From assembly GCA_001586965.3 (NCBI GenBank), contig LUCW03001052.1:1-30000 (forward strand): 30,000 nt of DNA, given 5' to 3'. Positions 1 through 9,532 of the stretch are shown in pieces. The notes beneath the pieces are model-generated. The model was not told where the DNA came from and did no database searches. It worked only from the letters and a program-made list of their open reading frames with translations. Origin of the DNA: Sphaeroforma sirkka. Its lineage: Eukaryota; Opisthokonta; Ichthyosporea; Ichthyophonida. Position 1 is the stretch's first letter, and every line of letters begins with the position of its first letter. The position numbers and the translations under genes are program-made.

Positions 1-140
1 GATATTAGAATATGCCTAAGGAGTTCGGAGGATATCCTTAGTTTATCAAGTAGAAGTATAGCCGAAGACGCCTGCGGTTCCATTGGTCGGCTATACTATC
101 GTCCTCTGCTAAAGTCGAATCCTTACTGATTACCTCATAG

Positions 141-1767
141 AGTCCCGCTGCTGCTCACCGAAAATAAGTATAAAGAATGTGTTAAAGCGGCAAACTCGAT
201 CCTCGAAAATTTGCCGAGCGAAATGACGGTATGTGATTGTGCCGTGATAGGTTTACTGACAAAGCTTATCTGACATGACAGACACGCTTCATGTTTAAAA
301 GCATATTGTGAGGAATGAAAACGATTTAAGTATATCATTAGACAGCGATACTTCTTTGGTCTCAGTCGACAACTTGAAGCGGCAATCACTCACTGGTACG
401 TTTACCCGGAGACTTACATTTTTTATCTCTGCTTGTATGTAGGCTCTTGTTCCAAAGCGCTCGCACTGGCACAGATGAGGCAATCACGTGCTGCGTTCGA
501 GACGATAGTAAAAGCTAGTAAAGGTAAGAGTAACTGAAATATTTTATCGCGTCAGCTTGCTCTCGCGTATACGTGTATGACTTAACACCTGTATGTATTG
601 CTGGCGACCAGTGCCAACGTGATCAACTCGCTTGATTGCCATTTTCAACAGGATTGTATCTAACTAGTAGAGCGCCGTGCCTCAGAGCACATCGGTTGCT
701 TCTTGAATGGGCGACAGCGGTCTCGTGCGGTATGTTGTCTGCCATACCTTCGCTTAGCCGAAGACCTCTTGATATGCACGTATCCTTTTGACCAAGCACG
801 AAAACTAAAGTATACCGACAGGTCGCCTTATGGTATCTCTTGAAAACCCTCACTGATACAGAGTATTACCAAATAGACTACGGACCCGGAGCAAGTACTC
901 AGGAAATAACCGGAGTAGTTGCACTTCTGAAGCAGCTGCTGTCGACCGAAGGGTACGTGAGCCTGTCTTTTCACCTCAAATACTCCACGTTTAGCTCTGG
1001 TTGTTTCTCACTACTACCAACTTTATTGATAAAAATTCAAGGCGGCTTCGACCTAACTTTTCTGTATGTGTGCATGTATATTCTGGCATGAATTGCTATT
1101 CACGAGCACATAAACTCTTCTTAATACCGTACTATGTTTCATTATTCTGCACAGGCTTTTGATCGATCGGCGCGTGCGCTCGTTAGTGAGGTGTAGCTGC
1201 GCTGTGCTGCTATTGAGATTAAAAAATAATCAAGAAGCCCTTTCAGAAGGTAACAAAGTACTACAGGATAATCCGTTTTGGTTACCTGGTTTTGCTGTGG
1301 TCATCACGGCTTTGGGTAAGCTAAAAAGGACGAAGGAAGTTGCTGAGATACGTGGGTCGGCTATAAAATTGATGAGGGATGTGTATCCTGATGATGATAA
1401 TAACATCGATATGTACTCTGAAGATTTGCCTGGAAGACAGGAGGAAGCTATAATGGGGTCCGCAACAGAGACCGAAGTAACTGCAAAGGCTTCTCAAGGA
1501 AACATGCGTGAAACAAACCAGGCACTGACCAACGACGACGAAAAGGGAGCCCTGCTGCATCAATGCGACTCCATGAGTGTCATGTGGGATGTGATGTCAA
1601 GTCCACAAACGCATATGAACTACCCTTGGGGTTTGAGACCATCAGACTGTATCACGACAATCTCTGGTATGCAGGTACTGCTGCCAAGGAATATCTGCAT
1701 ACACGGTGCATGTTTGGGTGAAAAATGTGTACGCGAGGGAATCAAAGCTTGTTTATTTAGACCATAG
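141..1767 (+). CDS. TPR-like protein, 3' portion (5' exons missing)
   Basis: Six phase-consistent exons: 141-228, 302-395, 443-523, 652-729, 811-952 and 1155-1767, giving about 364 residues before TAA. Donors are GTATGT, GTACGT, GTAAGA, GTATGT and GTACGT. The acceptor at 140/141 is preceded by CTGAT, so more exons lie upstream, probably outside the window. The protein is helical. The segment starting RRVRSLVRCSCAVLLLRL, followed by NNQEALSEGNKVLQDNPF, has the spacing of one or two TPR units (small residue, 'EAL', then 'NP'). NKYKECVKAANSILENLP near the visible N-terminus looks like another such helix pair. The last 120 residues are acidic and low in order, with no domain I recognise. The family is unidentified; a TPR scaffold is an inference from repeat spacing. 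The acceptor at 810/811 (AAACTAAAG) is the least certain junction, chosen because the alternative at 829/830 reads into a stop. Confidence 0.6.
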
Positions 1768-2271
1768 CCTGTCAGTTTATGAGCAACGGGAGCTATTTGG
1801 ACGTCGTAGTATGGATCCGAGACGTGTGAGATTTTAGTGAAAAATCGAATGAAATTTAGTAAATACATACGATGAATTTAGTAGAATAGGCAAGTATTTA
1901 CGAATTTGTTGCTTAAATTTGCTCTAAGCTTGATTAGTAGAAACAATCACGGTAGAGGCCTCTTTAGCGACTTGGGTACATATTCACATATTGTCTACAT
2001 TCTATGCAGTGTTTCCCAACATCATGTGGTTCATTCCACTACAGTACGACTCTATACTCATTAGTTTAGGCTTCAATACTAGGATTTATTGCATTGTGAA
2101 CCAACGCACCCAGTATGGTTGTAACGATCTGCTTCTTATAGTGAAGTAGGTCTGCATTTCGTATAGTATCAAACAGCTATATTTCGGTACAGATCTTGGT
2201 ATTGTTGCTGGCGATACTTTACAGATTCGCTTTCGTTGCGTCTGATATTCGACCTTCAAGGGTGTGCTTTT
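1768..2271. other. convergent intergenic spacer
   Basis: This spacer lies between the stop of the TPR-like gene (+) and the stop of the bHLH gene (-), so it should hold both 3' UTRs. I see no open frame with splice-consistent neighbours, no repeat and no RNA gene in it. Confidence 0.5.
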
Positions 2272-5074
2272 TCATAATAAGCAAGGAGCTGAGGAGGTTG
2301 TACGCAGCGAGGGTGGGCCAGTAGACGAATCAGAAGCTATCGTTCTGAGAACAGCAGCTTCCAGTGTGCTTATCCTGTTATCGTAAATATCAGCATGCTT
2401 GTGATTGGGAGATCGCCGAATAAGTGTACCAATTAAATCCCATGGTAAGCAGTCAACAACGTTCCAACGACAACAAGAATGTATCGACTTGAAAACTGTG
2501 TTCGTTCACCAAGCTCTCATCAGTACGAAAAGAAACATGCCTCTCGCGCAGCTTCCGATTCGTTTCGAGCTCTGCAGTCCTGTCAAGGAATAGTTTGCTT
2601 TTCTTCTCGTGCATCGCCTTGATATAGTTGATGGCTGTGGGTATATCAAGATCAAGAAATATCATTACACACATGCGCCTTGTCAAGTTAGCACATAACA
2701 GGATGGCCTACATACGAAGGTCAGATAGGAGAAATAAAAATCTACTATAAAGATAATAGGTTGCAGACCTACTTGTAGAATCTGATAGTCGATGGCTGTG
2801 GGCAAATCGGGATCAGGAGAATATCATTACACAGAGCGCCTTGTCAAATTGGCAAATAACAGGATGAACTACATACGAAGGTCAGATAGCAAAAATATAA
2901 ATCTACTATAAAGATAATACGTTGCTGACCTCCTTGTAGAACTATCCCTCTATTGAGATTGCGCCTGCCTTTGGGTACAGCGTCAGGCACAGCCTGTTGC
3001 AATTCACGGAACGCCTGTTTCAATCGCTCCCGACGACTCATTTCGGAGTACTTGTGGATATGTTTTTTTCTCATTGCTTTGTCTACAATATCGTCCGCTC
3101 TTTTGTTTTGTTGGGTTTGGAACGATACAGGATATGGTATGAGTGGCTGTGCACTATTGAGACTATGCGTACTGGAACATACAGCCGGGAATAGTGCTAA
3201 GTAAAGTGAATTAAAGTAGGGTAGATGACACGTGATATACTTACGTTTTATAGGCCTCCTTGATTTTCTCTTGAATTGCATCGAAATTTGCTTCCCAGGA
3301 GACGCTTTCTCCTGCTTCACGTATGTTTAAGTAGTTGTTATGAATCCCTACTGATAGTGATGCCACGTCCATTCTACGAGACGTGTGTCAGATACAGACG
3401 CAAATGCATCAAGAAACAGGTAAATCATACCTGTAGAATTGGCATTGAGTTCGTCATCAGAATACTCGGTTTCTGCTGGGTGGACTAATTGCGGGCTGCC
3501 CGTGTCCATCGGTGATGGGCTTGCTGTAGTCTATTCAAAAAACATCAAGTAATTACTAGGTGACCATACGCAATGTAATTCCGATTCAAGGTGCTACGGA
3601 TGTATTTATAGAGATTGCTTGCCAATGTTATGCGACTTGTCAAGGTTGTATCATTGAATATTTCGCGGCACATGTCCAAAAAGTCACGTACCAGATTGAA
3701 GTTGCTGGTGGGTTCGATAGATAGCGATGTAGATCGCCGCAAACTCAGGCTACGATGCGAAGAAGCTACAAAATCGAAAGTAGGCGGTGATGCAAGAGGC
3801 CTGCCGTTAAATTGCACACTATCCGACCTGCCGTCGATTAGCATGTGTGCTCTGCTATTTACTGTATCTTCGCAGCGCCTACCGGGTATATAAGAGCCAG
3901 TTCGTGTACCTCTGAACTTCCGAGTGTTGATTGAATCTGGAGTCAAGTGCATTGTTACACGTTCCCGATGTTTAGTTGAATTGCTTTTGTCTACAAGAGG
4001 TTGCAACCCCATAGGGAACGATAATGTTCGGGCACCTTTTTCGTGCTCAGACGACGTGGGTAAACGTGGAAGTATAGCTCTCTGACGATTTTTCGCTTGC
4101 AATCTTGTCTGAGCAGGCAATACGGGTGTCTCATCCGAAACATCGCTCAGCTGGCTAGTTACAAATGGCAGATCATACGACTGGTGCTTTGTCAGTGCTG
4201 TATTCGGATCAATCATGGCATCAGCACACAGATCTACATCTCGGGGCGGTGACTCCGGATCTGTGCTGTTAGTACGTGTTGAGTTCTGTGGATCCCAAGC
4301 CAGCATATTCAATACATTTATCGTGTCGAAAGAGTAGTTTTCAGAACTATAAGGCTCGATTGATACATGGTTAGCGTCGCGATGCATGTATGCGGTGTGT
4401 ACCTCGCCGCAGGGTTGAGGCGTACTCATACAACGTACTGGTTGCTGAAGCGGTCTATTGTCGTAGATACCAACTTGTTGCGGAATTGCGCCTGGATATG
4501 GCTGTAAAGGTGGCAGACCGTTGTAACTATATACGCCAAGTGATGATCTTATTTCTGATTGTTGCTGCCAGGCCAGATGCGTTCCTGTCAGGAGGTCCGA
4601 TTGCGTAGTCGGCCTCGTGAGATGCACACCAGAGTGTGATTGATCGTTGTGATGATATACATTGTCTAGGTTTGTTTGTGTCACTTGTAAGGGAGACCCG
4701 AATTGCAAATTTGACATAAATGGATAAGAATGTACTCCTCTAATTTGTGGATGATGTGATGCCCAGTCATATGGCTCACCGTCTATTAGCATTGCGTTCA
4801 AAGTATATGGCTCGTACCCGGCAACGACACCAGAACCAGGGGCTGCTGTCGAAGGTACGGCCCTGCCATCGACTTGAGAATTGGGAACAATCGCCGCGAA
4901 GAAATCCTCGGGCAAGCCTAAGGAAAGAAGTAAACTCTTTTCATTTTCATTGCTAGCGCTATTCTGGTGGTCATTGGGGTTGGAGGATGACGCTTCGTTG
5001 TTCGAACCGCTATTATATATCGAACTCGTGTCGGGTATGGAGTTTGTAGTTGACATTATTTCCGATCGGGACAT
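2272..5074 (-). CDS. class B bHLH transcription factor
   Basis: Six exons read on the minus strand: 5074-3692, 3530-3431, 3347-3245, about 3171-2930 (3162 is an equally phased acceptor), 2634-2510 and 2397-2272, giving about 692 residues. Residues 1-530 are Ser/Asn/Pro-rich and apparently disordered, as in many activation regions. The bHLH lies at about 562-620. Its basic region HKYSEMSRRERL places His568, Glu572 and Arg576 at canonical positions 5, 9 and 13, the class B pattern that contacts CACGTG. Helix 1 is LKQAFRELQQAVP. Helix 2 starts RGIVLQGAINYIKAM and is split by an intron after LQG. A short charged helix follows (LDRTAELETNRKLRERH), then ISTLEAAVL, possibly a weak zipper. The open frame of exon 1 runs on to 3545, but a strong GTACGTGA donor at 3691 joins in phase to exon 2. 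The ATG at 5074 is the first in frame; a second lies six codons later. No PAS, Orange or WRPW motif was seen, so the subfamily is undecided. Confidence 0.82.
2620..2941. repeat. 161-base tandem duplication spanning a bHLH intron
   Basis: Two adjacent copies (2620-2780 and 2781-2941, period 161) match along their length, by eye roughly 85 percent. Each contains, on the minus strand, the end of the helix 1/loop exon (TTCTACAAG then a GTC donor), the intron body, and the start of the helix 2 exon after CCCACAG. The inner junction therefore forms a new candidate exon at 2795-2769. Confidence 0.9.
2769..2795 (-). other. candidate 27-base nascent exon in helix 2
   Basis: On the minus strand it is bounded by CCCACAG and GTCTGC, both copied from the functional splice sites of the flanking exons. 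It is 27 bases long, keeps phase (1 in, 1 out) and has no stop. If included it would add nine residues, giving AIDYQILQV before AINYIKAM, which would interrupt and lengthen helix 2. Whether it is spliced in cannot be told from sequence. Confidence 0.55.
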
Positions 5075-5677
5075 TAGCTATAGTGCCGAATTGAAGCACT
5101 CATTGCTGCGCTCTCGTTATGAGATACAACTAAGGTCTGGGGAACTAACACAATTCTTTATTATATGCAACATACTGACCAAAGCTAATATAATTTGTTA
5201 TGCTATGCATCATATAAATGCTCAAAACTAAGATGCTGACGATTTGATGACTAGTAAACTCGTTATGAATACTCCCAACACGACTGGTATTGATGATTTA
5301 ATACCTGCTTACAACACCTCCTTAAAAATAAATTTATTTTTAAATGTTTCTCACGTTCAAAGATTTGGTTTGCCTCTTCTGGTCAGTTGCAGTGTGTGAT
5401 CAAGCGACCAAGCCTCCATGAAGGGTTCACACTTCACAGGTTGCACAACATGATGGCCGAGAGTTTGTTTTTATTATTTCACGTGTAGGGTCCCAGCCCG
5501 CCAAAACGTGGGGCTGTGATTGGATGCTCGCGGTAAGAATCAACAGAGTAGTATAGGATGGACACCTATAAAACATTGTGGGGGTCTTGAAACCTCTTGC
5601 ACGCTCACTGAAGATCCTTCCCCAAGGTGGTGAAAGATTGGATTGGGATTTATTTACTTACCACCTATACCGACTAC
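5075..5677. other. intergenic region upstream of the bHLH gene
   Basis: This is 603 bases between the bHLH start (5074) and the stop of the NDK-domain gene (5678), both on the minus strand. It should hold the bHLH promoter and 5' UTR plus the 3' UTR of the NDK gene. Apart from a CACGTG at 5480-5485, I see nothing specific: no TATA box in a convincing place and no coding exon. Confidence 0.5.
5480..5485. promoter_or_regulatory. CACGTG E-box upstream of the bHLH gene
   Basis: A perfect CACGTG palindrome lies about 405 bases before the bHLH ATG. The bHLH protein carries the residues that recognise this site, so autoregulation is possible. A single 6-mer in 600 bases can easily occur by chance. 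Confidence 0.3.
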
Positions 5678-7126
5678 TCATAATTCGCCCTTCGCTGTGG
5701 GCATCTCTGGCTCTGTAGTAGCCTTCGCGACTGTCTCTTTATCCTGCTCCTCCAACTTTCGTTGGACTTCCAAGTTGTGGTATCTTCGATCTACACTTTT
5801 CAGTTTACGGCCTGCACTACCAAGTAGTAAGCCAAGTTCCCTTGCCGCATCTTCAGGTGTCGCACTGCCGTGAAAGCCATTCTTTGTCACATCGTCACCA
5901 AACAAAGCCCTTAGGCTGTCGATTTCCACCTTTCTGGCTTCCGCCGGATCTGTAGGGCCGATCAGCTTCCTCCAATCCGATACGGAATTTTTCTTTTGCA
6001 ATTCGAGGACTACACTGGGTCCGCTATAGTATGCAGCCGAAACATAAAACTCAGACAAGACAGCAAACTTTGTTGCACAGAAGCAGAAACGTTGCCAAAA
6101 GTAAACGCGGTTCCCTGTCTTTTCAGTATTTCGACTGTGGCAGTGCCTTGAACCATGGTTTTGACTACCTATGCTGGGTAGTTAAAACTTGAGACTGCAC
6201 AAGTATAAATCATCACCGAAACTATATAGTAGTCAGCTAACTGTCAAGTCATAAAGGTAGCATACAGTGCGTGTCCGAATAAAACAGAAGGGACAATTTT
6301 ATATGTGAGGAACTCTATGAATTTACAAATCCGATTTCGCGAGTTGAAAATATTCACAAAAGGAACGTACTAAGCAATGTGGTTCATACAGCCCAGAGCA
6401 ACTTGCTTACACTAAATTATACGACGGGTATATCAGACTAGCCCAGACATGATTATTTTTCCACCTACCTAGACATGAAATCGACAAGATCTTGAAAAAA
6501 GGGTTGCGTTTCGTGCTCTTCGTAGAATTTTGCGGCCATTTCTTGAGAAAGAGTGCCCTGTGTTTGAAGTTATTAAGCATGACGATGACTCAATGCAGGC
6601 TACACCTATGCATATACGGACAGAATTTGAGAACCATTCCCAGACGAAACGAAAAGGGTAAGAATATCAATATAAATTGCGCATATATGGCTTCCCGAAG
6701 TATGGTACACGGACATGAGAATAACAAGCATAGATTGAACAAACAGGGTTTTTTGAGAAGATGAAGTGCAGGGCACATCTACAGTATTCCACACACCACA
6801 AGTAAGGCTGCATTGTGGATAAATTCTGGTTTTCACTCTTGCACACAACTATCTCCTACAAAGCACCAATATATACTTTAAGATATATGTACCAATACCA
6901 ACTCGGTGATACATGTAAATTCTGAGTCCTCAATCCACACCCTGTGTGTAATAGATGGGTCCTGCGGCGCATACCTGCTTCTTGAGGATGATTTGATACC
7001 CCTCATCATCTATCCTTTGAAGAATAGCACCCACATTTCCTTTTGCTACTGCATTTGGCTTGATGATTGCACAGGTGCTCTGGAAGTTGAGCCAAACATC
7101 ACCGAGGTTCCGGTAGAGATTCAGCC
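5678..7126 (-). CDS. NDK-domain protein (NME group II-like), start exon not found
   Basis: Three phased exons on the minus strand (7126-6975, 6557-6469, 6023-5678) give 194 residues and one complete nucleoside diphosphate kinase domain. It opens with STCAIIKPNAVAKGNVGAIL, the lysine motif with Asn where most family members have Asp. The middle exon holds FYEEHETQPFFQDLVDFMS. The last holds SGPSVVLELQ, DWRKLIGPTDPAEARK, SLRALFG and the active-site block KNGFHGSATPEDAAREL. The His of NxxHGS, the Asn three residues before it, the nucleotide-site Arg in SLRALFG and the Tyr are present, so phosphotransfer from NTP to NDP is plausible. The DWRKLIGPTDP and PEDAAREL wording is closest to the NME5/8/9 (group II, often axonemal) set as I recall it. 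About 50 charged residues follow the domain. No in-frame ATG precedes the domain in its exon, so translation must begin in an unlocated upstream exon. Confidence 0.8.
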
Positions 7127-7242
7127 CTGAACGAGGGAGTAAAAGAGCCAAACAGCCATTTATGATTATTTAAGTTGGATTAGGTTCTAGAGGCACGGAC
7201 GACACATACCGTGCTCGACGAAAAATGAGCCGCACAATCACG

Positions 7243-7250
7243 TTTATATA
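7243..7250 (-). promoter_or_regulatory. possible TATA box for the NDK-domain gene
   Basis: TATATAAA reads on the minus strand. About 33 bases further along lies a good GTATGT donor (intron start 7209) that could end a short leader exon spliced to the acceptor at 7127/7126. The predicted leader contains no ATG, so this promoter assignment does not solve the missing start. Confidence 0.3.
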
Positions 7251-7869
7251 AGTGAGAAGATACCCCAGGGCAACAAGCAGTAGACTATCAGTCTACCACA
7301 CGCACATAAGACGTACGTCATTCATTTTGGGAGTTAAACATATACAACTCCCACTGAGGTGGTTACGTAAATAGACAGTAATCACACTCTGCTCAATCGC
7401 ATATACACTAATCCAGAAAAGATGACTGAAAAGTATTGCAAACGCGTGCAACAATTAACGGACTAATTTTCAGTGAAATAATCAACGTTTACCTATGTTG
7501 CGCTATCAATCGATCAAAACTACAATACCGTTCACAATATGAGGTCGTATATTTGTACATTAGAAAAGCACGAATACTCCATGCACAATACGTGCGCATA
7601 AATCAGATATGTATATGCGTGACCGTTTTAATGTTTTCCTTGAGAAGTGATTTCTAGTTGGTTGCGTGAATGGGTGTATACGAGATGGTCAAGCAAGCAT
7701 GGGTACTACAAATGCAGTATGTTATTAACTTGAAAGCAAAATGAGCCAATGTTCTATATATTCAGTGAGCATACAGTTGTTGATAAACATGATCTGCTGA
7801 AGAATATTAGAATATTCCTTCTCCTCGACTTTATCCTTTTATTTCACGTCATAAGTCACTATAGCAAAC

Positions 7870-8146
7870 CTGAGACGTTCAAAGATTTTTTTCATCCCTT
7901 CTTTCGAGTAATAGGCATGCGCTACAGATAAGCTACCATATAGATTTTATTCTGAAGCTAGTGAGAAAGCTCTGGCGATGTTCTACATTTCACTTTTGCA
8001 ATACCAGCATTCAGACATGAAAAGGAAGCAAACATATGAGTACTATACTGTGATTCTATCAAGTGACGAGGGTACGCACCTTGATATGTGATGTAACCTG
8101 CAAAAAGACCTAACAGTAGGCTACGCATGGACGAATAGTCAACCAT
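7870..8146 (-). CDS. tentative small membrane-anchored protein (3' end unresolved)
   Basis: Two phase-compatible exons on the minus strand, 8146-8080 and 7921-7870, read from an ATG. The first gives MVDYSSMRSLLLGLFAGYIT, a short polar start and then a hydrophobic stretch of about 14 residues that could be a signal anchor or mitochondrial inner-membrane segment. The second continues AHAYYSKEGMKKIFERLR. The junction uses a GTGCGT donor and a CTGTAG acceptor. The 3' end is open: either it reads through to a TGA-free tail ending at a TAA near 7840, or it splices again at GTTTGC (7869), but I found no acceptor in the right phase. No family is recognised and the model could be spurious. It is listed because composition and splice signals agree over two exons. 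Confidence 0.3.
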
Positions 8147-8835
8147 GATGTATGTATACGATATGTGAACAGCGATCAATTAAATACAGTTTATTTACTA
8201 CTATGTCAAAATGGGTTGTTTTGTAAATTTTACAAAAAAAATACATAGCCTCCTAAATATGTAGTCAAACTAGAACAGTAGGCTACTATATGAAAAATAT
8301 TGCTTCTGTTTGTGTATGTGTATTTCTAAACGGTTCTATTGGTCCAGAGTCAAATACCCTAGTGACTTTGACAAGGGTAGGCCGGTAGGGTCCGACATTT
8401 TCCTCACTCAGAAAGACGTCTGTGCGTCACGACTCGGCGTGTGCAGGTGATGAGGTTATCGTACCGATCAACCTTTAGTTCCAATTCCTGTTAGTTGTTA
8501 CTAATAACACTCTCGAGGGGAGCTCATTGCGTAGTAGGGTATAAGAAGGATCTATCGAAATAGAGTGGTAGAGGTCTCTGAAATCTGGATCTTCCTCGTA
8601 AACAAAGAAATTACCTTCGGACATCCTCGGACGCTAGTGTCAAGGTAAACATGTTGCACCCTTGTCTACTTGTCGTATATGCCTTGCCTACTATTAAATG
8701 TAAACTGTACTTGTCGTCGGGGACAGTTAGGGTAAAGTTCACATCATTATGTAATTTTCGTCACGGATTTATGGTTCACTTAAAGAAATAATTGCTAGAA
8801 TGTTTCTGAATACCTACAGGTGAAAAAGTCGTCGC

Positions 8836-8896
8836 AATATCGGTGACTAAACTAGAACAACAATGTAATATCGGTGGTTAAACTAGAACAACGATC
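8836..8896. repeat. 31-base tandem repeat, two copies
   Basis: Two adjacent copies share AATATCGGTG and TAAACTAGAACAAC with a few differences, at 8836-8866 and 8867-8896. A partial relative (CAAACTAGAACAG) lies near 8266. No coding meaning is seen. Confidence 0.7.
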
Positions 8897-9493
8897 AGTG
8901 GTTTGCTCAACAGCGCACTCGTATTCTTTTTCCATTAGTATACACATGTAAGTTATAATAGAAAGTTGTTTGTCGATTTCAAGATTGTTTCCGAAACTGC
9001 ACCCCCCACCCAATAGACTATTCCTCGTGGGAAACCCAATCTCTAGCCATGGAGCCTCACCATACGTAAGAACCGAGACAGAGTGTATTTGTACATTTAG
9101 ACAAAGCCTCGGATCATGTAGCTTCTCCAAGACATATCATTTGTTTACACAATGCTCTACAGCTATTCTGAAGGTTATCAGAATTATCATACCTCTGTTC
9201 ATTCCAAAATTTTATCTAATTGAGAATACCAGATGGGCTCGCTAACAAGTCAAACTGCGATACTCGTAGTAACTATATCTGGCAATTTCAATATATATAT
9301 ATATACTCTTTTTTAAATTATAGTAGGTTTTGGAGGCTAGAGACTGTGCCTGATGTGTGGGAGATTTACAAAAACGTGTAGGATAATTCCGTAGCCGCAT
9401 ATTTCAACATTTACTTAAAACAAAAGCTTGAACATCCAAACTACATCACACCAGGAAATTTTTATTATCCTAGAGGCGGAGAGGCACCACGAA

Positions 9494-9499
9494 CACGTG
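9494..9499. promoter_or_regulatory. CACGTG E-box beside the USP22-like start codon
   Basis: The context AACACGTGACGG lies 34 bases before the ATG at 9533. CACGTGAC is a preferred extended site of several class B bHLH proteins. The position suits a proximal promoter or 5' UTR element. Function is inferred. Confidence 0.35.
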
Positions 9500-9532
9500 A
9501 CGGATTGGCAATGCCAGTAGCCTGTGGTGGAG

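Larger units (their letters stand above)
8147..9532. other. divergent intergenic region
   Basis: About 1.4 kb lies between the tentative small gene (-) and the USP22-like gene (+). It holds a 31-base tandem repeat (8836-8896), a short TA run near 9290-9305 and an E-box just before the deubiquitinase start. I found no exon with acceptable splice context. AT content is high throughout. Confidence 0.45.

Noticed and set aside
3545-3691. Read-through end of the long bHLH exon 1 frame
   Set aside because: A strong GTACGTGA donor at 3691 gives the correct phase to exon 2; the read-through gives a stop and would lose the bHLH.
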